Of a stretch of DNA of 23,761 nt, positions 6,532-13,150 are shown in pieces. The stretch is from contig CAMLLF010000002.1 of the NCBI GenBank assembly GCA_946480705.1, positions 1 to 23,761 of the forward strand, read 5' to 3'. The notes below the pieces were generated by a model that was not told the DNA's origin, ran no database searches, and saw nothing but the letters and a program-made list of their open reading frames with translations. Each line of letters begins with the position of its first letter. The stretch's first letter is position 1. A program made the position numbers and the translations under genes. The DNA comes from an uncultured Lysobacteraceae bacterium. GTDB taxonomy: Bacteria; Pseudomonadota; Gammaproteobacteria; Xanthomonadales; Rhodanobacteraceae.

Positions 6532-9500
6532 ATGTTGAGTGTCGGCCCGGTCGTGCTGGCAGCGCTGCTCTGGCTCGGTGCGCTGTTCGGCGTCGCGCTC
6601 TATGCCGAGCGCCGCCCGAACGGGCTCGCGCGCTGGTGGCCTTACGTCTACGCGCTGTCGCTCGCGGTCTACTGCACGTCGTGGACGTTCTACGGCACGG
6701 TCACGCAGGCGGCGCGCTACGGCTGGCCGCTGCCGCCGACTTTCATCGGCACGATCGTGCTGTATGCGTTCGCGGCGATCGCGCTCGTGAAGCTCGTGCG
6801 CCTGGCGCGCGCATCGAATGCGACTTCGCTCGCCGATCTCATTGCCACACGGCTCGGCAAGAGCTCCGGCGTCGCCGCGAGCGTCACTGCAGTCGCCGCG
6901 CTTGGCCTGATTCCCTACATCGCGCTGCAGCTCAAGGCCGTCGCGATGAGCTATGCCGTGCTGACGCGTTCGAGCGCCGAGGCTTCCGCGTCGCCATGGC
7001 AGGACGGCGCGCTGTACGTCGCGCTCGCGATGGGCGTGTTCGCGATGCTGTTCGGCACGCGCCGCGTCAGTGCGGCCGAACACAATCGCGGCATCGTGCT
7101 CGCGATCGCGTTCGAATCGCTGTTCAAGCTCGCCGCGATGCTCGCGCTCGGCGTGTTCGTGCTGTTCGGACTCGATCTGCCGGCCCAGCCGGACGCGCCG
7201 TCGCGCGCGACCACCGCGGGCTTCCTGCCGCTCGTGCTGCTCGGCGCGCTCGCGATGTTCACGCTGCCGCACCAGTTTCACGTCGGCGTCGTCGAGTGCC
7301 GCGATGAATCGCACGTGCGCACGGCGCGCTGGCTGTTTCCGCTGTACCTGCTGCTGATCGCGCTGCCGCTGCTGCCGCTCGCGCACGCGGGGGACGCGCT
7401 GCTCGCCGACAGCGGTCTTTCGCCGGATCTGTACGTGCTCGCGCTGCCGTTGTCGCAGGGGCACGAAGGTCTTGCGCTGTTCGCGTTTCTCGGCGGCTTG
7501 AGCGCAGCGACCGGCATGGTCGTCGTCAGCACGCTGACCCTGAGCCTGATGATCGGCAATCACTGGCTCGCACCGGGCCTGCTGCGCGGCGCATGGCTGC
7601 GCTCGGGCGGCGGCGATCTGCGCGGCACCGTGCTGCTGCTGCGCCGCGTCGGCATCGCCGCGATCATGCTGCTGGCCTGGGCCTACAACCGGCTCATCGC
7701 CGGCAACGAAGCGCTCGCCGACGTCGGCGCCGTGTCGTTCTCGGCGCTCGCGACGCTGACGCCGGCACTCGCTTTCGCCGTGTGGCGCCCGCAGACGCCG
7801 CCGCGCGCGGTCATCGCGGGCATCGCGGCGGGCTTCGCGATCTGGTGCTGGGCACTGCTCGTGCCGCTGGCCGCGCAGGTGCGCGGCGTCGCGCCGGACT
7901 GGCTCGAACACGGTCTTTACGGCCAGCCCTGGCTCGCGCCCGACGCGCTGTTCGGACTGACCGGCTGGAGCCGCCTCGGCCGCGCGGTCGCCGCGAGCCT
8001 GTTCGTCGGCACGCTCGTGACCTTCGCGCTGGCCGCGTGGCGGCCCGGGCCGCTGCGCGAGAAACTCGGCTTCGACCAGCGCGCGCTGCGCAACGCGGGC
8101 CGGCGCTTCCTGCCGGAACAGCGTCTCGACGAACTGCTGCACGACGCGCCGCTGCGCGGCGCCGTGCCGGCGGCGATCGAAGCGCGCGTCGAGCATGAAC
8201 TGGCCGCGGTGCTCGGCAGTGCCTCGGCGCGGCTGCTGCTCGACGCCGCGCAGCGCGAGGCGGGCGCCGAACTCGAGACGGTCGCCGCGATCGTCGGCGA
8301 GGTCTCGCAGGAGCTGCGCTTCAACCAGCGCCTGCTCGAGGCCGCACTCGAGAACATGACGCAGGGCATCAGCGTCGTCGATTCGCAACTGCGCCTCGTC
8401 GCCTGGAACCGGCGCTATGTGGAACTGTTCGGGTTTCCCGAAAACCTGCTGCGCGTCGGTGCGCCGGTCGCCGACCTCGCCGCCTGGGCGCTGCAGCGCA
8501 TGCCGCACCGGGACAGCGCCGGCACGGCGCTGCAACGCCGGCTCGCGCACATGCGCGCCGGCACGCCGCACCTGTCCGAGCGCGTGTTTCCCGACGGCAG
8601 CATCGTCGAGATCCGCGGCAACCCGATGCCCGGCGGCGGCTTCGTCGCGACGTTCACCGACGTCACCGCGTTCCGCCGCGCCGAGGCCGCGCTGATCCAG
8701 TCCAACGAGACGCTGGAACAGCGCGTCGCCGACCGCACGACCCTGCTCGAACACGCCAAGCGCGAAGCCGAACGCGCGAACGACGCGAAGAGCCGCTTCC
8801 TTGCCGCGATCGGCCACGACCTGCTGCAGCCCCTGCACGCCGCACATCTGTTCACCGACGCGCTCGCGCAGCAGATCGCCGTGCCGGCGCAGCGCGAACT
8901 CGTCGACCAGACGCGCGGCGCGCTCGATTCGACGACCGATCTCCTGACCGGCCTGCTCGACATGTCGCGCCTGGAGGCCGGCGGCCTGACCGCGCAATGG
9001 CGCGAGTTTCCGCTCGCCGAGGTGCTGGATCCGCTGGTTTCGGAGTTCCGCGCACTCGCGGCCGAGCGCGGGCTCGTGCTGCGCTATCGCGCGACGACCG
9101 CGTGGGTGCGCAGCGATCCGCAACTGATGCGCCGCGTGCTGCAGAACTTTCTCGCGAACGCCGTGCGCTATACCGCGAGCGGTCGCGTGCTGCTCGGCGT
9201 GCGCCGCCGCGGCGCGCAGTTGCAGGTCGAGGTCCACGACACCGGCCCCGGCATCGCACCGGAGCAGCAGCGCACGATCTTCGAGGAATTCCGTCGCGGC
9301 GACGATGCGGCCGGCCTTGGTCTGGGCCTCGGACTTGCGATCGCCGAGCGCATGGCACAGCTCCTCGATGCGCCGCTGATCCTGCGCAGCCGCGTCGGCC
9401 GCGGCACCGCATTCGGCATCGTCGTACCGCGCGCCGCTGCGCCGCCGCGCGACCGCGCGAGCGCCGGCGACACGAAGCCGCGCCTCGCCGGCATGCACGT

Positions 9501-9864
9501 GCTCGTCGTCGACAACGAGGCCGCGTCGCGCGATGCAATGACACGCCTGCTGCGCAGCTGGGGCTGCGAAGTCGCCGACGCCGCCGACGCCGCCGCTGCC
9601 GCCGCGCTGCTCGACCAGCGCGAAGTCGACCTCTGGCTGTTCGACTTCCATCTCGACGCCGGCGACACCGGCGTCGCGCTGCACGAACGCCTGCGCGCAC
9701 GCTTCGCCGCGCGCCCCAGCGTGATCCTCAGCGCGGACACCGGCGACGCGACGCGCAAGGCCGTCGCCGAAGCCGGGCTGCCGCTGCTGATCAAGCCGAT
9801 CAAGCCGCTGGCGCTGAAGTCGGTGCTCGACCGCGTGCTGGCGGCGCGCGCGGTGAACGGATAG
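6532..9864 (+). CDS. Hybrid sensor histidine kinase with N-terminal SLC5-like transporter domain (CrbS/MxtR type)
   Basis: A 1110-residue membrane sensor. Residues 1 to about 510 form a multi-helix sodium:solute-symporter (SLC5/SSS) domain, including the typical YCTSWTFYG motif near residue 45. A linker leads to a PAS domain (about 604-715, ENMTQGISVVDSQLRLVAWN) and a coiled coil. The dimerisation helix follows with phosphoacceptor His762 (GHDLLQPLH), then the HATPase domain (N-box NFLANAVRYT near 876, DTGPG, GLGLGLGLAIA near 928). A C-terminal receiver (988-1105) has candidate phospho-Asp 1038 (LFDFHLD) and a KPIKP loop. The start at ATG 6532 (GAGGCGAGG upstream) begins directly with helix 1. 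This is the architecture of CrbS in Vibrio and MxtR in Pseudomonas, which act with a LuxR-type regulator on acetate use. The likely partner is the regulator at 11593-12252. Whether the symporter part transports or only senses is unknown. Confidence 0.92.
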   Translation: MLSVGPVVLAALLWLGALFGVALYAERRPNGLARWWPYVYALSLAVYCTSWTFYGTVTQAARYGWPLPPTFIGTIVLYAFAAIALVKLVRLARASNATSLADLIATRLGKSSGVAASVTAVAALGLIPYIALQLKAVAMSYAVLTRSSAEASASPWQDGALYVALAMGVFAMLFGTRRVSAAEHNRGIVLAIAFESLFKLAAMLALGVFVLFGLDLPAQPDAPSRATTAGFLPLVLLGALAMFTLPHQFHVGVVECRDESHVRTARWLFPLYLLLIALPLLPLAHAGDALLADSGLSPDLYVLALPLSQGHEGLALFAFLGGLSAATGMVVVSTLTLSLMIGNHWLAPGLLRGAWLRSGGGDLRGTVLLLRRVGIAAIMLLAWAYNRLIAGNEALADVGAVSFSALATLTPALAFAVWRPQTPPRAVIAGIAAGFAIWCWALLVPLAAQVRGVAPDWLEHGLYGQPWLAPDALFGLTGWSRLGRAVAASLFVGTLVTFALAAWRPGPLREKLGFDQRALRNAGRRFLPEQRLDELLHDAPLRGAVPAAIEARVEHELAAVLGSASARLLLDAAQREAGAELETVAAIVGEVSQELRFNQRLLEAALENMTQGISVVDSQLRLVAWNRRYVELFGFPENLLRVGAPVADLAAWALQRMPHRDSAGTALQRRLAHMRAGTPHLSERVFPDGSIVEIRGNPMPGGGFVATFTDVTAFRRAEAALIQSNETLEQRVADRTTLLEHAKREAERANDAKSRFLAAIGHDLLQPLHAAHLFTDALAQQIAVPAQRELVDQTRGALDSTTDLLTGLLDMSRLEAGGLTAQWREFPLAEVLDPLVSEFRALAAERGLVLRYRATTAWVRSDPQLMRRVLQNFLANAVRYTASGRVLLGVRRRGAQLQVEVHDTGPGIAPEQQRTIFEEFRRGDDAAGLGLGLGLAIAERMAQLLDAPLILRSRVGRGTAFGIVVPRAAAPPRDRASAGDTKPRLAGMHVLVVDNEAASRDAMTRLLRSWGCEVADAADAAAAAALLDQREVDLWLFDFHLDAGDTGVALHERLRARFAARPSVILSADTGDATRKAVAEAGLPLLIKPIKPLALKSVLDRVLAARAVNG

Positions 9865-9900
9865 GGGAGTCTGCGAGACAACGGCCGTGCGCCCCATGTA

Positions 9901-9936
9901 CCATCCGCGCCGACTTCCGCTGAGGGCAGCGGATGG
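9901..9936 (+). promoter_or_regulatory. Competing hairpins over the PARG translation start
   Basis: Two mutually exclusive stems can form just before the PARG gene. An outer 8-bp perfect stem pairs 9901-9908 with 9929-9936. An inner 6-bp stem pairs 9916-9921 with 9928-9933. A GAGGG ribosome-site-like stretch lies in the inner loop (9922-9926), next to the upstream ATG at 9933. The pairing could modulate initiation. In DNA this GC-rich it may also be chance. Confidence 0.3.
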
Positions 9937-9956
9937 GACGGACCCGGACGGGAAGC

Positions 9957-10808
9957 ATGAATCGAGAACACCGCAAGCAATTGGCCGAAGACACGCTGCG
10001 CATCATCGCGTCCGGCCGCTATACCCCGCCTCGGGGCGAGACGATCGACATCTCCGCGGCGATCGCCGCCTGTCGCAGCGACACGCGCCTCTACACTCCC
10101 GAACGTTTGCAGACCTTGTGCGAAGCGGCACGCGAGCCGGTTCCCGCATCGGCGATCGCGCGCATCGAGGTCGTGAACGAAACGACGCTGCAGGGAATAG
10201 CCGCGCTCGTGACAGACCACGGCGGCGAATCCGTCGCCGCGTTGAATTTTGCATCGGCGAAAAATCCCGGCGGTGGATTCCTCGGCGGTGCGCAGGCGCA
10301 GGAGGAATCGCTCGCGCGCAGCTCCGCGCTGTACGCGTCGCAGCTCGACGCGCCGGCTTTCTACGAACGGCATCGCCGCTCTCCGTCGCTGCTGTATTCC
10401 GACGCGATGATCCTGTCGCCGGGCTGCCCGGTGTTCCGCGACGACGAGGGCGCACTGCTGCGCCGGCCGCAGCGCGTGGCGTTCATCACCGCGGCCGCGC
10501 CGAATGCGGGTGCGATCCGCAATCAGCGGCCGGCCGAAGTCGGTGCGATCGAATCAACGCTGAAACGTCGCGCGGCCTGCGTGCTGGCGCTTGCCGCCGG
10601 GCGCGGGTTTCGCCATCTCGTACTCGGCGCCTGGGGCTGTGGCGTATTCCGCAACGATCCGGCACGGGTCGCCGCGACGTTTGCGGATCTGCTGCGCGAT
10701 CCGGTCTGGTCGTCGCGAGTCGACCGCGTGCGCTTTTCGGTGCTCGATTCGTCGGTGGCGGAGCTGACGTTCAAGGCCTTTCAGGCGGCGCTTCAGCGGA
10801 GCAGCTGA
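9957..10808 (+). CDS. TIGR02452-family protein with microbial-type poly(ADP-ribose) glycohydrolase catalytic domain
   Basis: A 283-residue protein of the TIGR02452/DUF2263 family, the microbial-type PARG macrodomain fold. The N-terminal RKQLAEDTLRIIASGRYTPP is the conserved family start. The catalytic signature is clear: GGG at 105-107 followed by QEE at 115-117 (NPGGGFLGGAQAQEESLAR), with Glu116/117 as the acid residues. Later come the usual ITAAAPNAG and LVLGAWGCGVFRNDP segments. Members remove ADP-ribose from proteins or are predicted to. Start choice is uncertain: ATG 9957 has GGGA upstream and matches the family N-terminus, while ATG 9933, eight codons earlier, has GAGGG upstream. It follows the sensor kinase by 92 bp on the same strand but has no obvious role in 3HB use. 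A link to NAD/ADP-ribose turnover or stress is possible but unsupported here. Confidence 0.85.
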   Translation: MNREHRKQLAEDTLRIIASGRYTPPRGETIDISAAIAACRSDTRLYTPERLQTLCEAAREPVPASAIARIEVVNETTLQGIAALVTDHGGESVAALNFASAKNPGGGFLGGAQAQEESLARSSALYASQLDAPAFYERHRRSPSLLYSDAMILSPGCPVFRDDEGALLRRPQRVAFITAAAPNAGAIRNQRPAEVGAIESTLKRRAACVLALAAGRGFRHLVLGAWGCGVFRNDPARVAATFADLLRDPVWSSRVDRVRFSVLDSSVAELTFKAFQAALQRSS

Positions 10809-10848
10809 AGCCTGCGGGACGAGTCAGGCCGCGAATCCGTCGATCGCT

Positions 10849-11049
10849 TCAGCACACTCCGCAGCGCCCGGGCGCCGGTCCGAACAGCGCATCGCGCACG
10901 TCGGCGACGTCGGTGCCGACTTCGGCGACGACCCGGATGAGTTCGTCGGGCGTCAGGCCGAAGCGCGTGGCCCAGTAATTCAATTCCCATCGCACGGCGA
11001 TGTTGATGGCGCCGCGGCCGTCGAGGCCGCTCGGGGTCGACAGGTGCAT
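10849..11049 (-). CDS. DUF3606 domain small protein
   Basis: A 66-residue protein matching the small DUF3606 pattern: WELNYWATRFGLTPDELIRVVAEVGTDVADVRDALF, about residues 21-56. The family motif has the form Y-W-x4-G-x-(T/S)-x2-(E/D)-L-x2-(A/V)-V-x2-V-G. A good ribosome site (AAGGAG, 6-7 bases before the ATG) supports the start. The C-terminus ends in a short Gly/Cys tail (CGVC). Family function is not established; such proteins are common in proteobacteria, often as single domains. It is tail-to-tail with the PARG gene (40 bp apart) and may be co-transcribed with the small reading frame at 11225-11404. Confidence 0.8.
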   Translation of the reverse strand: MHLSTPSGLDGRGAINIAVRWELNYWATRFGLTPDELIRVVAEVGTDVADVRDALFGPAPGRCGVC

Positions 11050-11224
11050 GTCGTCTCCTTCGATGTCGCGTCGATTGATCGAGGCGGTGTCCGCAATCCC
11101 CGATGCGGAGGACCGATGTGCCAGCCGTTGATCGGCGCCGCCTGCGAAAAGTTTCAGGCTGCGCGTCTGCGATTCAGCCGTGCGTCGGGTTCCTGTCTGC
11201 GCTTTGGCGATGCCTCAATCGCCG

Positions 11225-11404
11225 TCAGCCGCGGCTGCGTTCATCGCGCCGCTGGTCGCGGTCGCCGGCGGAAAGCCGCGTGCCGTGGAGGTGTTCGTCG
11301 TCGTGCGCAGCAGGACGCCGGCTCGGGCGCCGCACGAGTTCCGTCGCGCGCTGCATCTCGTTCGGCTGGTCGTCGGGCGCGCGGTTTTCCGGCGTCGTTG
11401 ACAT
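11225..11404 (-). CDS. Possible small hydrophilic protein, no family recognised
   Basis: A 59-residue frame starting MSTTPENRAPDDQPNEMQ, very rich in Arg, Asp, Glu and His, with no hydrophobic segment and no Cys. It would be soluble and probably disordered. Support is moderate: GAGG lies 6-7 bases before the ATG, third positions are mostly G or C, and the sequence is mixed-charge rather than the Arg/Ala/Ser-only pattern of most antisense frames here. It lies 175 bp upstream of DUF3606 on the same strand. If it is not a gene, 11050-11592 is a 543-bp gap with no coding content that I can support. Confidence 0.4.
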   Translation of the reverse strand: MSTTPENRAPDDQPNEMQRATELVRRPSRRPAAHDDEHLHGTRLSAGDRDQRRDERSRG

Positions 11405-11543
11405 GGTCGACCTCGTCGTTGCTCTGGGGACGTACTCGCGCAATCGCAACAGACGTGCCAGCGGCACTCCGGCTCGCGGAACATTGCCGCAGCGGCGAAT
11501 TGCGCGACGACGCAGCGAGCGCGGCGCTGCAAGAACGGGTCGG

Positions 11544-11586
11544 CGACGGAAATTTTTTCCAATGACGCAATTGCGTCAAAGCGGGC
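11544..11586 (-). promoter_or_regulatory. Candidate promoter with embedded 16-bp palindrome
   Basis: The perfect palindrome TGACGCAATTGCGTCA occupies 11563-11578. On the minus strand it overlaps a TTGACG hexamer (-35-like, 5 of 6), followed after a 16-bp spacer by AAAAAT (-10-like, 4 of 6). The AT-rich tract stands out in its GC-rich surroundings. It could drive the small gene and the DUF3606 gene, with the palindrome as a dimeric repressor site. It also lies just 3' of the response-regulator gene, so a role at that transcript end is possible. Confidence 0.4.
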
Positions 11587-11592
11587 GCGGCG

Positions 11593-12252
11593 TCAGAGCT
11601 GTCGCGCCGGATCGCTGAGTTCGAGTTCGCGCAGCACGACCCCGGCCTGGGTGCGGTTGCGCACGCCGAGCCGGTCGAAGATCGCGGTCAGGTGGGCCTT
11701 CACGGTGCGTTCCTGCACGTCGAGACGGTCGGCGATCTGTTTGTTGAGCAGTCCTTCGGCAACGAGCACGAGCACGCGGAACTGCTGCGGCGACAGGCTC
11801 GCGAGGCGGGCGGCGAGGTCGGCGTCCTGCGCCGAGGACTGCGCGCGCGCGACGCTGTTGCGCAGGCTTGCCGGCAGCCATTGTTCGCAGGCGAGCACGG
11901 TGCGGATGGCCTCGCGGAGTTCGTCGAGGCCGGAACTCTTCGGCAGGTAGCCGGCGGCACCGTGGTCGAGCGCGCGGCGCACGACGCGCGGATCGTCGTT
12001 GGCCGACACGACGACGACGGCGACGCCCGGGTGCTGCGCGCGGACCGCGGCGAGGCCGGCGAGTCCGTGATTGCCGGGCATGTGCAGGTCGAGCAGCACG
12101 AGGTCGATGTCGGGCTCGCGTTCGAGCGCGTTCAGCACGCCGTCGAGCGAGTCGGCCTCGTGCACGCGCAGATCGTCGACGGCATCGGCCGCCGCGCCGC
12201 GCAGGGCTGCGCGGAACAGCGGATGATCGTCGGCGATCAGCAGCGATGGCAT
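11593..12252 (-). CDS. LuxR/NarL-type response regulator (CrbR/ErdR-like)
   Basis: A 219-residue two-domain regulator. The receiver (about 1-120) has the acidic pair Asp8-Asp9, phospho-Asp55 in LVLLDLHMPG, Ser83 and Lys105 (GYLPKSSG). The GerE/LuxR DNA-binding domain (about 152-210) has LSPQQFRVLVLVAEGLLNKQIAD, then the recognition region ERTVKAHLTAIFDRLGVRNRTQA. This is the arrangement of CrbR and ErdR, partners of SLC5-bearing hybrid kinases. The kinase at 6532-9864 is therefore its probable partner, although it is 1.7 kb away on the other strand. The gene starts 4 bp after the stop codon of the hydroxybutyrate dehydrogenase gene and has no clear ribosome site of its own, which suggests translational coupling in a two-gene operon. 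Confidence 0.92.
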   Translation of the reverse strand: MPSLLIADDHPLFRAALRGAAADAVDDLRVHEADSLDGVLNALEREPDIDLVLLDLHMPGNHGLAGLAAVRAQHPGVAVVVVSANDDPRVVRRALDHGAAGYLPKSSGLDELREAIRTVLACEQWLPASLRNSVARAQSSAQDADLAARLASLSPQQFRVLVLVAEGLLNKQIADRLDVQERTVKAHLTAIFDRLGVRNRTQAGVVLRELELSDPARQL

Positions 12253-12256
12253 GCCG

Positions 12257-13021
12257 CTATTGCACCGTCCAGCCGCCGTCGACCGTGATCGTCTGGCCGG
12301 TGATGTTGCGTGCCGGCGGCGAGATCAGGAACGCGGCGATGCCGGCGAGCTCGTCGAAGCCGATGAACACGCCCTTGGGCATCGGCTTGAGCATCACGTC
12401 GCTGATGACCTGCGCTTCCGGAATGCCGCGCGTGCGCGCCTGATCGGCGATCTGCTTGTCGACGAGCGGCGTCTTCACATAGGTCGGGCAGATCGTGTTG
12501 ATCGTGATGTCGGTGTTCGCGGTTTCGAGCGCGATGACCTTCGAGAAACCGACGAGGCCGTGCTTGGCCGCGACGTAGGCGCTCTTGAACGGGCTCGCGA
12601 CCAGCGAGTGAATCGAGCCGATGTTGACGATGCGGCCGAAGCCGCGCTCGCGCATGCCGGGCAGCACCGCGCGGCTGAGGCGCGCGACGCCGACGAGCAT
12701 GACCTGCACGAGAAAATCCCATTTGCCGATCGGGAATTCTTCGAGCGGCGCGACGTGCTGCAGGCCCGCGTTGTTGACGAGCACGTCGACCGGTCGCGTG
12801 ACGGCGGCGAGCGCGGCGGCGACGCTGTCGTCGGAGGTCACGTCGAGCGCGATCGCTTCGGCCGAGCCGCCGGCGGCGAGGATCTGCGCGGCGACGGCGT
12901 CGACCGCGCTGCGGTCGAGGTCGGTCAGGACGATGTGGTGGCCGGCCGCGGCCAGTTCGGTGGCGATGCCGGCGCCGATGCCGCTGCCGGCGCCGGTGAT
13001 CAGGATGCAGCGTTGCGTCAT
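12257..13021 (-). CDS. bdhA: D-3-hydroxybutyrate dehydrogenase
   Basis: A 254-residue classical short-chain dehydrogenase that interconverts D-3-hydroxybutyrate and acetoacetate with NAD(H) in the cytoplasm. It has the nucleotide motif TGAGSGIG (9-16), NNAG at 83-86 and the catalytic set Ser136, Tyr149, Lys153. Residues marking this substrate group are also present: Gln88 (NNAGLQHV), His138, Lys146 (SIHSLVASPFKSAYVAAKHG) and Gln190 (TPLVDKQIADQ). All lie at a constant six-residue offset from the Pseudomonas fragi enzyme (Gln94, Ser142, His144, Lys152, Tyr155, Gln196). The longer frame to 13066 adds only Arg-rich sequence. ATG 13021 has AAGGAG about 7 bases upstream. It is the first gene of a likely operon with the response regulator and diverges from the oligomer-hydrolase gene. 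Confidence 0.95.
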   Translation of the reverse strand: MTQRCILITGAGSGIGAGIATELAAAGHHIVLTDLDRSAVDAVAAQILAAGGSAEAIALDVTSDDSVAAALAAVTRPVDVLVNNAGLQHVAPLEEFPIGKWDFLVQVMLVGVARLSRAVLPGMRERGFGRIVNIGSIHSLVASPFKSAYVAAKHGLVGFSKVIALETANTDITINTICPTYVKTPLVDKQIADQARTRGIPEAQVISDVMLKPMPKGVFIGFDELAGIAAFLISPPARNITGQTITVDGGWTVQ

Positions 13022-13102
13022 TGCGATTCTCCTTGCGGCCCGCGAACGCCGTCGGCGGGCCGCCAAAAGCCAAGCCTAGCAACCGCCCTGGGCGCCGGCT
13101 TG

Positions 13103-13117
13103 GTACGAAAGTACGAT
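13103..13117 (+). promoter_or_regulatory. Candidate operator, copy B, between bdhA and 3HB-oligomer hydrolase
   Basis: The plus strand reads GTACGAAAGTACGAT, two GTACGA half-sites with an 8-bp period. It is the counterpart of 3724-3738 (13 of 15 identical, same strand). It lies 82 bp upstream of the bdhA start and 34 bp upstream of the hydrolase start, in the 129-bp divergent region. TACGAT at its right end could double as a -10 hexamer for the hydrolase gene. No convincing -35 partner was found. Confidence 0.55.
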
Positions 13118-13150
13118 AGCCGAGCATATCCGGCTTGATAGGGTTGGCGA

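Noticed and set aside
6175..9897. Very long minus-strand open frame (1240 codons) opposite the sensor kinase
   Set aside because: Arg/Ala/Gln/Glu-rich low-complexity translation with no domain; the opposite frame is a clear multi-domain kinase. High GC removes stop codons from shadow frames.
11044..11618. Plus-strand open frames (173 and 171 codons) over the spacer beside DUF3606
   Set aside because: Arg/Ser/Ala-rich with no ribosome site or motif, and overlapping better-supported minus-strand frames.
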